Assembly: GCA_024709955.1 (NCBI GenBank)
Contig: JANJVS010000009.1
Location: forward strand, 1 to 56,317
DNA length: 56,317 bases
Direction of reading: 5' to 3'
Origin: Rhodocyclaceae bacterium
GTDB taxonomy: Bacteria; Pseudomonadota; Gammaproteobacteria; Burkholderiales; Rhodocyclaceae
Shown here: one piece after another, positions 44,395-52,523 of the stretch
Numbering within the stretch: position 1 is the stretch's first letter
How the letters are laid out: each line of letters begins with the position of its first letter
The notes under the pieces: generated by a model
Databases searched by the model: none
What the model saw: the letters and a program-made list of their open reading frames with translations, nothing else
Told to the model about the DNA's origin: nothing
Made by a program: the position numbers and the translations under genes

Positions 44395-45468
44395 ATGGCT
44401 CAACCTCAGATGCGCAAGCCAGTCGAGCACTTCCTCGACAACAAGAAGTTCCTCCACCCGAAGCTCGCCGCCAACTACGGCAACTGGAAATATCACGACC
44501 GTCCGCGTCCCGGCGTGCTGCACCATGTGTCCAACACCGGCGACGAAGTCTGGTCGGTGCGTGCCGGCACCCAGCGCCAGATGGACGTCTACACCATCCG
44601 CAAGCTCTGCGACATCGCCGACCAGTTCGCCGAAGGCCGCGTGCGCTTCACCATCCGTTCCAACATCGAGTTCATCCTCTCCGACGAGAAGAAGGTCGCC
44701 CCGCTGATCGCCGAACTCGAGAAGAACGGCTTCCCGGTCGGCGGCACCGGCAACTCCGTCTCGATGGTCGCCCACACCCAGGGCTGGCTGCACTGCGACA
44801 TCCCCGGCACCGACGCCTCCGGCGTGGTCAAGTCGATGATGGACGCCCTCTTCGACGAATTCAAGAACGAGGAAATGCCGAACCGCGTGCGCCTGTCCAC
44901 CTCCTGCTGCGAGATCAACTGCGGCGGCCAGGCCGACATCGCCGTGATCATCCAGCACACCAAGCCGCCGAAGATCAACCACGACCTGGTCGCCAACGTC
45001 TGCGAGCGCCCGGCCGTCGTCGCGCGCTGCCCCGTCGCCGCGATCCGTCCCGCCCTGGTGAATGGCAAGCCCACCCTCGAAATCGACGAGAAGAAGTGCA
45101 TCTGCTGCGGCGCCTGCTACCCCCCCTGCCCCCCGATGCAGATCAACGACCCCCAGCCCTCCCAGCTCGCCATCAGGGTCGGCGGCAAGAACTCCAACGC
45201 GCGCAGCAAGCCGACCTTCCACAAGATGGTCGCCGCTGGTCTGCCCAACAACGCGCCGCGCTGGCCCGAGGTCAACGAAATCGTCAAGAAGATCCTCATG
45301 ACCTACAAGGCGGATGCCCGTCCGTGGGAGCGCATGGCCGACTGGATCGACCGCATCGGCTGGCCCCGCTTCTTCGAGAAGACCGGCCTGCCCTTCACCA
45401 AGTACATGATCGACGACTGGCGCGGCAGCCGCTACAACCTGAACGCCTCGGCCCACGTCCGCTTCTGA
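44395..45468 (+). CDS. dsrB: Dissimilatory sulfite reductase beta subunit
   Basis: 357 aa. Siroheme/cluster region STSCCEINCGGQADI near residue 161 and NVCERPAVVARCPVAAI near 201; ferredoxin domain CICCGACYPPCPPMQI near 238. Aromatic and basic residues around FTIRSNIEF fit the siroheme pocket. Forms the alpha2-beta2 enzyme with DsrA. The upstream 100 bp hold the hairpin at 44323. dsrE follows after 13 bp. Confidence 0.98.
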   Translation: MAQPQMRKPVEHFLDNKKFLHPKLAANYGNWKYHDRPRPGVLHHVSNTGDEVWSVRAGTQRQMDVYTIRKLCDIADQFAEGRVRFTIRSNIEFILSDEKKVAPLIAELEKNGFPVGGTGNSVSMVAHTQGWLHCDIPGTDASGVVKSMMDALFDEFKNEEMPNRVRLSTSCCEINCGGQADIAVIIQHTKPPKINHDLVANVCERPAVVARCPVAAIRPALVNGKPTLEIDEKKCICCGACYPPCPPMQINDPQPSQLAIRVGGKNSNARSKPTFHKMVAAGLPNNAPRWPEVNEIVKKILMTYKADARPWERMADWIDRIGWPRFFEKTGLPFTKYMIDDWRGSRYNLNASAHVRF

Positions 45469-45481
45469 GGATCACGACAAG

Positions 45482-45874
45482 ATGAAGTTCGCAATCCTGG
45501 TTAACGAAGGCCCCTACACGCACCAGGCCTCCGACACCGCCTACCAGTTCACCAAGGCGGTGTTGGCCAAGGGCCACGAGGTCTTCCGCGTGTTCTTCTA
45601 TCACGACGGCGTGAACAACGCCACGCGCCTCACCACGCCGCCGCAGGACGACCGCAACATCGTCAACCGCTGGTCGAAGCTGGCCGAGGAGCACAACCTC
45701 GACATGGTCGTCTGCGTCGCCGCCGCCCAGCGCCGCGGCATCGTCGACGAAGGCGAGATGAAGCGCAACGGCAAGGACGCCACCAACCTGGCGCCCGGCT
45801 TCCGCATCTCCGGTCTCGGTCAGCTGATCGAGGCCGGCATCCAGGCCGACCGGCTGGTCGTGTTCGGCGACTGA
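45482..45874 (+). CDS. dsrE: Sulfurtransferase subunit DsrE
   Basis: 130 aa, DsrE/TusD family. The sulfur-carrying cysteine is in MVVCVAAAQRRGI near residue 80, the site that matches Cys78 of studied DsrE. Starts MKFAILVNEGPY, typical. Forms the DsrE2F2H2 hexamer that passes sulfur from TusA to DsrC. Presence of dsrEFH marks the oxidative dsr type. Confidence 0.97.
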   Translation: MKFAILVNEGPYTHQASDTAYQFTKAVLAKGHEVFRVFFYHDGVNNATRLTTPPQDDRNIVNRWSKLAEEHNLDMVVCVAAAQRRGIVDEGEMKRNGKDATNLAPGFRISGLGQLIEAGIQADRLVVFGD

Positions 45875-45884
45875 GGAGGACGAA

Positions 45885-46250
45885 ATGAGCACAACCAAGC
45901 AATTCATGTTCGTCAACCGCAAGGCGCCCTACGGCACCATCTACGCCTGGGAAGCCCTGGAAGTCGTGCTGATCGCCGCCGCCTTCGAGCAGGACGTTTC
46001 GCTGGCCTTCCTCGACGACGGCGTATTCCAGCTCAAGAAGGGCCACCAGACCAAGGGCATCGAGGTCAAGGCCTTCGAGAAGACCTGGGGCGCGCTGGAA
46101 GACTACGACATCACCAAGCTCTACGTCGATGGCGACTCCCTCAAGGAGCGCGGCCTGACCGCCGACGATCTTGCCATTCCCGTCGAAGTGCTCTCCCGCG
46201 CCGAAATCGGCAAGCTGATGGAAGAGCAGGACGTTCTGCTGTCGTTCTGA
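45885..46250 (+). CDS. dsrF: Sulfurtransferase subunit DsrF
   Basis: 121 aa, DsrF/TusC family. KQFMFVNRKAPYGTIYAWEALEVVL (quoted in part) and VSLAFLDDGVFQLKKGH are the family blocks. No cysteine is present, as expected for a structural subunit. GAGGA before the ATG. Ten bases after dsrE. Confidence 0.96.
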   Translation: MSTTKQFMFVNRKAPYGTIYAWEALEVVLIAAAFEQDVSLAFLDDGVFQLKKGHQTKGIEVKAFEKTWGALEDYDITKLYVDGDSLKERGLTADDLAIPVEVLSRAEIGKLMEEQDVLLSF

Positions 46251-46260
46251 GGATCACATC

Positions 46261-46554
46261 ATGCTCCACATCATCAACAAGTCCCCCTACGACCGTCCGG
46301 CCCTCGACTCGGCCCTCAACACCGGCGAAGGCGCGATCCTGCTGATCGAGGATGGCGTCTACGCCGCCGCCAAGGGCGGCGCCGCCGAGGCCAAGATCAA
46401 GGCCGCCCAGGGCAAGTTCAAGGTGTATGCCCTGCAGGCCGACCTGGAGGCCCGCGGCCTGGCCGATCGCGTCACCGACGGCGTCACCGCCGTCGATTAC
46501 GGCGGCTTCGTCGACCTCGTCGCCGAATACAAGACCAACCAATCCTGGCTCTAA
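46261..46554 (+). CDS. dsrH: Sulfurtransferase subunit DsrH (cysteine-free)
   Basis: 97 aa, DsrH/TusB family: MLHIINKSPY start, GAILLIEDGVYAA and a final NQSWL. The cysteine found near residue 20 in many DsrH proteins (after the first helix) is absent here, and in fact the protein has no cysteine. DsrE therefore has to provide the only persulfide site of the complex. An 8-base T-run (46565-46572) precedes the dsrC ribosome binding site but has no hairpin. Confidence 0.95.
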   Translation: MLHIINKSPYDRPALDSALNTGEGAILLIEDGVYAAAKGGAAEAKIKAAQGKFKVYALQADLEARGLADRVTDGVTAVDYGGFVDLVAEYKTNQSWL

Positions 46555-46583
46555 GCTTTCAACGTTTTTTTTAGGAGATGACA

Positions 46584-46916
46584 ATGGGTATCGAACTGAA
46601 CGGCAAGTCCTACGAAACCGACGAGGAAGGCTATCTGATCAACCTCGGCGACTGGAACGAGGAAATCGCGGCCTACCTCGCCCAGCAGGAAGGCGTCAAT
46701 ATGACCGAGCAGCACTGGGAGGTCATCAATTTCCTGCGCGACTACTACAACGAGTTCCAGATCGCCCCCGCCGTGCGCGTGCTGACCAAGGCGATCGGCA
46801 AGAAGCTCGGCCCGGAAAAGGGCAACAGCCAGTACCTGTACGAGCTGTTCCCCTACGGCCCGGCCAAGCAGGCGTGCAAGATCGCCGGTCTGCCGAAGCC
46901 GACCGGCTGCGTCTAA
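46584..46916 (+). CDS. dsrC: Sulfur carrier DsrC (both cysteines present)
   Basis: 110 aa from ATG 46584, eight bases after AGGAG; an ATG at 46578 is too close. C-terminal arm reads ACKIAGLPKPTGCV, carrying both redox cysteines ten residues apart with the second penultimate, so this is a true DsrC substrate of DsrAB and DsrMKJOP. Upstream MTEQHWEVINFLRDYYNEFQIAP is the helical core (quoted in part). Followed by a 169-bp gap with a repeat copy that separates it from dsrM. Confidence 0.98.
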   Translation: MGIELNGKSYETDEEGYLINLGDWNEEIAAYLAQQEGVNMTEQHWEVINFLRDYYNEFQIAPAVRVLTKAIGKKLGPEKGNSQYLYELFPYGPAKQACKIAGLPKPTGCV

Positions 46917-46952
46917 GCCAAGCCGCATCCAGCGCGGCGGGGCCGTGCGCGT

Positions 46953-46977
46953 CACCGTCCCGCCAGCGCCGACTTTT
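46953..46977 (+). repeat. 25-bp interspersed element between dsrC and dsrM
   Basis: An exact consensus copy: CACCGTCCCGCC then AGCGCCGACTTTT. It begins 37 bp after the dsrC stop. The rest of the 169-bp gap shows a tandem 7-mer TTGACTA-TTGACTA at 47047-47060 and no clear terminator. Confidence 0.8.
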
Positions 46978-47085
46978 GCAAAGCAATCAACGGAGAGCCC
47001 CACTGGGGCGCTTCGCGGGGTGGTCTACGCCTGTGGTCTGCGTACCTTGACTATTGACTAGCGTATTTGCCGTGGTGCTTCGTCC

Positions 47086-47808
47086 ATGACTCTGTTTTTC
47101 GCGATCCTGTTCTACCTCGCCTTCGCGATCCTCATCGCGGGCCTGGCCTACAAGATCTACGACTTCGCCCGCACGCCGGCGCCCCTGTCGATTCCCACGA
47201 CACCGGCCCCGACCACCAGGCCCGGGGTAGCCTTCCGCATGGCCCGCGAAGTCGTGCTCTTCGAAAGCCTGTTCAAGGGCAACCTGTGGATCTGGCTGTT
47301 CGGCTGGATGTTCCACATGGGCCTCTTCCTCGTGCTGGTGCGCCATCTGCGCTATTTCGTCGCCGACGTGCCCGCCTGGCTGCTGTTCGTCCAGCCCTTC
47401 GGCAAGTACGCCGGCTTCATGATGGTCGCCGGACTGGGCGGCCTCTGGGCACGCCGCTTCCTGGTCGAGCGCATCCGCTACATCTCGACCCCCTCCGATC
47501 ACCTCTGGCTGGCGATGCTGCTCGTCATCGGCCTGACCGGGCTCGGCATGACCTTCCTGATGCACACCGACATCGTCGCCGTGAAGGCCTTCTTCCTCGG
47601 CCTGATGAGCTTCGACATCCAGGCCCTGCCGGCACACCCCGGACTGTTCATCCACCTGCTGCTGGTCGCCCTGCTGATGATCCTGTTCCCCTTCAGCAAG
47701 CTGCTGCACGCCCCCGGCGTGTTCTTCAGCCCCACGCGCAACCAGGCCGACAACCCCCGCGAGACGCGCCACCTGGCGCCGTGGGCCGCCCAGATCGAGA
47801 AGAACTGA
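47086..47808 (+). CDS. dsrM: DsrM, membrane cytochrome b subunit
   Basis: 240 aa NarI-like protein with five to six membrane helices: LFFAILFYLAFAILIAGLAY at the start, then FHMGLFLVLVRHLRYF with heme-b histidines and later HTDIVAVKAFF and HPGLFIHLLLVALLM. Transfers electrons between the quinone pool and DsrK. Separated from dsrC by 169 bp and followed by dsrK after one base. Confidence 0.96.
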   Translation: MTLFFAILFYLAFAILIAGLAYKIYDFARTPAPLSIPTTPAPTTRPGVAFRMAREVVLFESLFKGNLWIWLFGWMFHMGLFLVLVRHLRYFVADVPAWLLFVQPFGKYAGFMMVAGLGGLWARRFLVERIRYISTPSDHLWLAMLLVIGLTGLGMTFLMHTDIVAVKAFFLGLMSFDIQALPAHPGLFIHLLLVALLMILFPFSKLLHAPGVFFSPTRNQADNPRETRHLAPWAAQIEKN

Positions 47809-47809
47809 C

Positions 47810-49351
47810 ATGGCCGCTCCCGAATTCGAAATTCCCAAATTCCGCGAATTCCCCACCGTCCCGGCCATGGTGCCGGGGGCGATGGCGCACTCCAAGCCCT
47901 ACGTCGCCAACGAGAAGATCCAGGAGGCTCTCGGCTTCCAGGGCAAGCTCGACGAGGACTGGCAGGTCACCCACGACAAGGTGATCGGCAAGTTCGGCGA
48001 ACTGCTCGGCAAGTACCGTTCCCTCAAGGTGTTCATGGACAGCTGCGTGCATTGCGGCTCCTGCACCGACAAGTGCCATTACTTCATCGGCACCAACGAC
48101 CCGAAGAACATGCCGGTGGCGCGCCAGGAACTGATGCGCAGCATCTACCGCCGCTACTTCACCCTGCCGGGCAAGATCGCGCCCAAGCTCGTCGGTGCGC
48201 GCGACCTGACCAAGGAAGTGCTCGACGAGTGGTTCAGCTACTTCTGGCAGTGTTCGGAATGCCGGCGCTGCTCGGTGTTCTGCCCCTACGGCATCGACAC
48301 CGCCGAGGTGACGATGGCCGCGCGCCACATCCTCGACTCGGTGGGCTACGGCCAGAAATACTCGAACGAGATCCTCGGCAAGGTCAACAAGATCGGTAAC
48401 AACCTCGGCCTGCCCGGCCCGGCGCTGGAAGACACGCTGCTCGGCCTCGAGGAAGACGTCAAGGACGACACCGGCGTCGACGTCAAGTATCCGCTCGACG
48501 TGCAGGGCGCCGAAGTACTGCTGGTCACCCCCTCCGCCGACTTCTTCGCCGAACCGCACATCGAATCGCTGATCGGCTACGGCAAGGTCTTCCACGCCGC
48601 CGGTATCTCCTGGACGCTCTCCTCCTACGCCTCCGAGGCTGGCAACTTCGGCCTGTTCAACGGCGACTACAACATGATGCGCAAGGTCGCCATGCGCATC
48701 CGCGAACAGGCGCTCGAACTCGGCGTCAAGCGCATCGTCGTCGGCGAATGCGGCCACGCCTGGCGCGTCGCCTACGCCTTCTGGAACACCCTGACCGGCC
48801 TCGGCGCCGGCGGCGACGATCCCTTCGCCGTCGAACTGCAGAAGCAGCTCGACCCGAAATACAAGCAGCCCTCGCACATCTGCGAATTCACCTGGGACCT
48901 GATCCAGCAGGGCCGCCTCAAGTTCGACAAGGAAGCCAACGACAGCCGCATCATCACCTTTCACGACTCCTGCAACGTCGCGCGCGCCTCGCGCATGGGC
49001 GACTACGCGGGCGGCCAGTTCGACATTCCGCGCAACATCATCAAGGCGGTCGCCAACAAGTTCGTCGACATGGACGAAGCCACGATCCGCGAGACCACCT
49101 TCTGCTGCGGCGGCGGCGGCGGCGTGCTCACCGACGACCTGCTGGAACTGCGCGTCAAGGGCGCATTCCCGCGCATGGAGGCCCTGCAGCACGTGGTCGA
49201 CAAGCACGGCGTCAACTTCATGGCGACGATCTGCGCGATCTGCAAGGCCCAGTTCACCAAGGTCCTGCCCTATTACGGTTTCAACATGCGGCTGGTGGGA
49301 GGAGTTCACCAGTTGGTCAGCACTGCGATTCGCCTCGGCGACGAGCAGTAA
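47810..49351 (+). CDS. dsrK: DsrK, HdrD-like iron-sulfur subunit
   Basis: 513 aa cytoplasmic subunit of DsrMKJOP. Two [4Fe-4S] motifs, CVHCGSCTDKCHY near residue 77 and CSECRRCSVFCPYG near 150; CCG-type cysteine-rich regions for a noncubane cluster with GECGHAW near 311, HDSCNVAR near 385 and CCGGGGGVLTDDL near 437. Related to heterodisulfide reductase HdrD and proposed to act directly on DsrC disulfide/trisulfide. No disruption seen. Confidence 0.97.
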   Translation: MAAPEFEIPKFREFPTVPAMVPGAMAHSKPYVANEKIQEALGFQGKLDEDWQVTHDKVIGKFGELLGKYRSLKVFMDSCVHCGSCTDKCHYFIGTNDPKNMPVARQELMRSIYRRYFTLPGKIAPKLVGARDLTKEVLDEWFSYFWQCSECRRCSVFCPYGIDTAEVTMAARHILDSVGYGQKYSNEILGKVNKIGNNLGLPGPALEDTLLGLEEDVKDDTGVDVKYPLDVQGAEVLLVTPSADFFAEPHIESLIGYGKVFHAAGISWTLSSYASEAGNFGLFNGDYNMMRKVAMRIREQALELGVKRIVVGECGHAWRVAYAFWNTLTGLGAGGDDPFAVELQKQLDPKYKQPSHICEFTWDLIQQGRLKFDKEANDSRIITFHDSCNVARASRMGDYAGGQFDIPRNIIKAVANKFVDMDEATIRETTFCCGGGGGVLTDDLLELRVKGAFPRMEALQHVVDKHGVNFMATICAICKAQFTKVLPYYGFNMRLVGGVHQLVSTAIRLGDEQ

Positions 49352-49390
49352 ATCCACCTCATACCTACAACGATTATCACGGAGACGACG

Positions 49391-51367
49391 ATGTCAGCGA
49401 CGACCGAAATCCAAACCGAAAAGTTGACCTTCCGCAAATTCAAGGACGGCGAGGTGCACAGCTACAATCGCCTGCAGGACAAGATTTTCCAGGCCGGCTG
49501 GTCCTACAAGTGCCCGACCTACATCCAGTCGACGCCTCCCTGCCAGGGCTCCTGCCCCTCCGGCGAGGACATCCGCGGCTACCTCAACATCGTGCGCGGC
49601 ATCGAGAAGCCGCCGGTCGGCGCCGACGGCAAGCCGGTCATGCCGTGGCAGGAATACGCCTGGCGCCGCCTCACCGAGGCCAACCCGCTGCCCGCCGTCA
49701 TGGGCCGCGTCTGCCCGGCCCCCTGCGAGACCGGCTGCAACCGCAACCAGGTCGAGGATCACGTCGGCATCAACTCCGTCGAGCACTACCTCGGCGAGTA
49801 CGCGATCAAGAACAACCTGCAGTTCAACAAGCCCGAGAAGCAGACCGGCAAGAAAGTCGCCGTCATCGGCGGCGGCCCGGCCGGCCTGTCGGTCGCCTAC
49901 CAGCTCGCGCTCAAGGGCCACAGCGTCACCATCTTCGACGATCATGACAAGCTCGGCGGCATGATGCGCTACGGCATCCCGGGCTACCGCACGCCGCGCG
50001 ACGTCCTCGACGCCGAAATCCAGCGCATCCTCAACCTCGGCGTCACGGCCAAGCTCAACTGCAAGATCGGCGTCGATATCACCATGGAGCAGATCCGCAA
50101 GGACTTCGACGCCGTGTTCCTCGGCCTCGGCGCCCAGGGCGGCCGCGCCCTGCCGGTCGAGGGCGACGCCAGCGCCTCCAACGTCGTCACCGCCACCGCC
50201 TTCCTCAAGGCCTTCAACGACGGCCGCCTGCAGACCGTCGGTCAGCGCGTCGTCGTCGTCGGCGGCGGCGACACCTCGATGGACGTCGCCACCGTGGCCC
50301 GCCGCCTCGGCCACATCGACAGCGCCAAGCCCACCGACTGGGAAGGCGCCATCGCCGGCCAGCTGGCCCAGGACGTCGCCGACATCTCCACCCGCAAGGG
50401 CGCCGACGTCGTGCTGACCTCGGTGTTCCCGATCGACAAGATGATGGCCTCCAAGGGCGAGCTGGAGCACGCCCAGGCCGAGGGCATCGAGATCATGGGC
50501 GGCTGGATGCCGGTCGCCGTGGTCAAGGGCGCCGACGGCCGCGCCACCGCGCTGCGCGTCTGCCAGTGCGAAGCCAAGATGGCCGGCGGCAAGCTGGAGA
50601 TCAAGAAGATCGAGGGCTCCGAGAAGGATCTGCCCGCCGACCTGATCGTCTCCGCCATCGGCCAGATGGTCGACTTCACCGGCCTCGACGAGTTCAACAA
50701 CGGCAAGGGCGGCGTCAGCGCCGACAAGAACTACCAGGTGCAGGGCAAGCCGGGCGTGTTCGCCGGCGGCGACGTGCTGCGTCCCCATCTGCTGACCACC
50801 GCCATCGGCCACGGCGCCATCGCCGCCGACACCATCGACCAGTACCTGTCCGGCCTCGAAGTCGGCCGCCGTCCGAAGATCGACGTGCACTACTTCGACC
50901 TGATGCGCAAGTACGCCGAAAAGGGCCTGCCGCTGGATGAGATCAAGGAGCCGCTGCGCGGCACCTGCGACAGCAAGGGCGCGGTCCACAACTTCGACAA
51001 CCGCGCCGACCGCTACGTGATCGCGCATGACGAGCTGTTCCTCGGCCACTTCCCCTACACGCCGCGCAACAAGCGCCACATCACCCACCTCGACAAGCAG
51101 TCCGCGCTGGGCAACTTCGAGGAGCGCCTGGAAGCGCTCGACGACAAGCAGGTGGTCGCCGAGGCGAAGCGCTGCATGAGCTGCGGCCTGTGTTTCGAGT
51201 GCGACAACTGCGTTGTGTACTGCCCGCAGACCGCCGTGTATCGCGTCAAGAAGACCGAGGCGACCACCGGCCGCTACGTCGCCACCGACTACGACAAGTG
51301 CATCGGCTGCCACATCTGCCACGATGTCTGCCCGACCGGCTACATCCAGATGGGCCTGGGCGAATAA
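49391..51367 (+). CDS. dsrL: DsrL, NAD(P)H:acceptor iron-sulfur flavoprotein
   Basis: 658 aa, GltD-like. N-terminal cysteine region with TPPCQGSCPSGEDIRGY near residue 48, FAD site VIGGGPAGLSVAYQLA near 158 followed by GGMMRYGIPGYR, NAD(P)H site VVVGGGDTSMDVATVARRLG near 293, and a C-terminal ferredoxin module with CMSCGLCFECDNC near 596 and CIGCHICHDVCPTGYI near 637. DsrL pairs with DsrAB and links sulfur oxidation to NAD(P)+ reduction; it is essential in Allochromatium. Its place between dsrK and dsrJ fits the oxidative operon order. Confidence 0.97.
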   Translation: MSATTEIQTEKLTFRKFKDGEVHSYNRLQDKIFQAGWSYKCPTYIQSTPPCQGSCPSGEDIRGYLNIVRGIEKPPVGADGKPVMPWQEYAWRRLTEANPLPAVMGRVCPAPCETGCNRNQVEDHVGINSVEHYLGEYAIKNNLQFNKPEKQTGKKVAVIGGGPAGLSVAYQLALKGHSVTIFDDHDKLGGMMRYGIPGYRTPRDVLDAEIQRILNLGVTAKLNCKIGVDITMEQIRKDFDAVFLGLGAQGGRALPVEGDASASNVVTATAFLKAFNDGRLQTVGQRVVVVGGGDTSMDVATVARRLGHIDSAKPTDWEGAIAGQLAQDVADISTRKGADVVLTSVFPIDKMMASKGELEHAQAEGIEIMGGWMPVAVVKGADGRATALRVCQCEAKMAGGKLEIKKIEGSEKDLPADLIVSAIGQMVDFTGLDEFNNGKGGVSADKNYQVQGKPGVFAGGDVLRPHLLTTAIGHGAIAADTIDQYLSGLEVGRRPKIDVHYFDLMRKYAEKGLPLDEIKEPLRGTCDSKGAVHNFDNRADRYVIAHDELFLGHFPYTPRNKRHITHLDKQSALGNFEERLEALDDKQVVAEAKRCMSCGLCFECDNCVVYCPQTAVYRVKKTEATTGRYVATDYDKCIGCHICHDVCPTGYIQMGLGE

Positions 51368-51391
51368 AGCGAGGTGACAGGGGTGAGAAGT

Positions 51392-51778
51392 ATGGCTCTG
51401 ATGAAACAGGCGCTCGTCGGTTTTGCGGCAGTCCTGCTGCTTGCCCCCGCCCTGGCCGTCGCCGGCGCGCCGAAGCCGACGGTAAAGATCGAGAACCCCG
51501 GCCAGTGCATCGCACCGGCCGAGGAAATGCGTCGCAACCACATGGACATGCTGAAGCACCAGCGTGATCGCACCATGCGCCAGGGCATCCGCGGCGAGAA
51601 GGCGAGCCTCAACGAGTGCATCAGCTGCCATGCCAGCAAGAGCAGCGGTTCGGTGACCGGCAAGGACGGCTTCTGCCAGGAATGCCACAGCTACGCCGCC
51701 GTCAAGCTCGACTGCTGGGACTGCCACCAACCCAAGGCCGGCCAAAAGCACGCCGGGGCCGCGGGAGCCAAACCATGA
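51392..51778 (+). CDS. dsrJ: DsrJ, triheme cytochrome c
   Basis: 128 aa from ATG 51392 (GGGGTGAGA upstream; a GTG at 51374 is possible). Signal/anchor helix LVGFAAVLLLAPALAVAGA. Three heme motifs CISCH, CQECH and CWDCH. The conserved QCIAPAEEMRRNHMDML segment before the hemes supplies the unusual cysteine ligand, plus His and Met ligands. Periplasmic subunit of DsrMKJOP. Its stop overlaps the dsrO start (ATGA). Confidence 0.96.
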   Translation: MALMKQALVGFAAVLLLAPALAVAGAPKPTVKIENPGQCIAPAEEMRRNHMDMLKHQRDRTMRQGIRGEKASLNECISCHASKSSGSVTGKDGFCQECHSYAAVKLDCWDCHQPKAGQKHAGAAGAKP

Positions 51779-52518
51779 ACGAACCGCAAGACAAGTCGCG
51801 CCGCGGCTTCATCGGCACTGCCGCCGTCGGAACCGCCGGCCTGGGCATCGCCGCCCTCGCTCCCGGCCTGCACCTGATCCAGGTCTCCCAGGCCGACACC
51901 CCGACTCAGGGCGCATCGAGCACCGTGCGCTGGGGCATGCTGATCGACACCACCAAGTGCGCGAGCGGCTGCGACGCCTGCGTCAAGGCCTGCAACACCG
52001 AGAACGGCATCGTCGAGACCGTCAAGGACGCGCGCCAGGGGGCGCAGTGGATCCGCAAGATCGAGCTCAAGGATCCGAAGAACGGCCGCGAGCACTCGCT
52101 GCCGATGATGTGCCAGCACTGCGCCAATCCGCCCTGTGTCGATGTCTGCCCCACCGGCGCGTCGATGAAGCGCGCCGACGGCATCGTGCTGGTGGATCGC
52201 CACATCTGCATCGGCTGCCGCTACTGCATGATGGCCTGCCCGTACAAGGCGCGCTCCTTCGTGCACCAGCCGCTCACCGAGCAGAACCCCGAGGTGCCGC
52301 GCGGTCTCGGCTGCGTCGAGTCCTGCACCTTCTGCGTGCAGCGCGTCGACAAGGGCCTCAAACCCGCCTGCGCCGAAGCCTGTCCGGAAGGCGCGATGAC
52401 CTTCGGCGACCTCAACGATCCGAACAGCGAAATCGCCCAACGCCTCGCCCGCGAGGCATCCACCCAGGTGCGGGCCGATCTCAAGCTCAACACCGGCGTG
52501 CGTTACCAGGGAATTTGA
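51775..52518 (+). CDS. dsrO: DsrO, Tat-exported iron-sulfur subunit
   Basis: 247 aa. Tat signal with KSRRGFIGTAAVGTAGLGIAAL (twin Arg near residue 9, quoted in part). Four ferredoxin-type cysteine sets: CASGCDACVKACN, CQHCANPPCVDVCP, CIGCRYCMMACPYKARSF and CTFCVQRVDKGLKPACAEACP. Periplasmic electron carrier between DsrJ and DsrP. Starts within the end of dsrJ and is five bases from dsrP. Confidence 0.97.
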   Translation: MNEPQDKSRRGFIGTAAVGTAGLGIAALAPGLHLIQVSQADTPTQGASSTVRWGMLIDTTKCASGCDACVKACNTENGIVETVKDARQGAQWIRKIELKDPKNGREHSLPMMCQHCANPPCVDVCPTGASMKRADGIVLVDRHICIGCRYCMMACPYKARSFVHQPLTEQNPEVPRGLGCVESCTFCVQRVDKGLKPACAEACPEGAMTFGDLNDPNSEIAQRLAREASTQVRADLKLNTGVRYQGI

Positions 52519-52523
52519 CGGCC

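Noticed and set aside
46565-46572. Eight-base T-run after dsrH as a terminator
   Set aside because: There is no hairpin before it and it immediately precedes the dsrC ribosome binding site.
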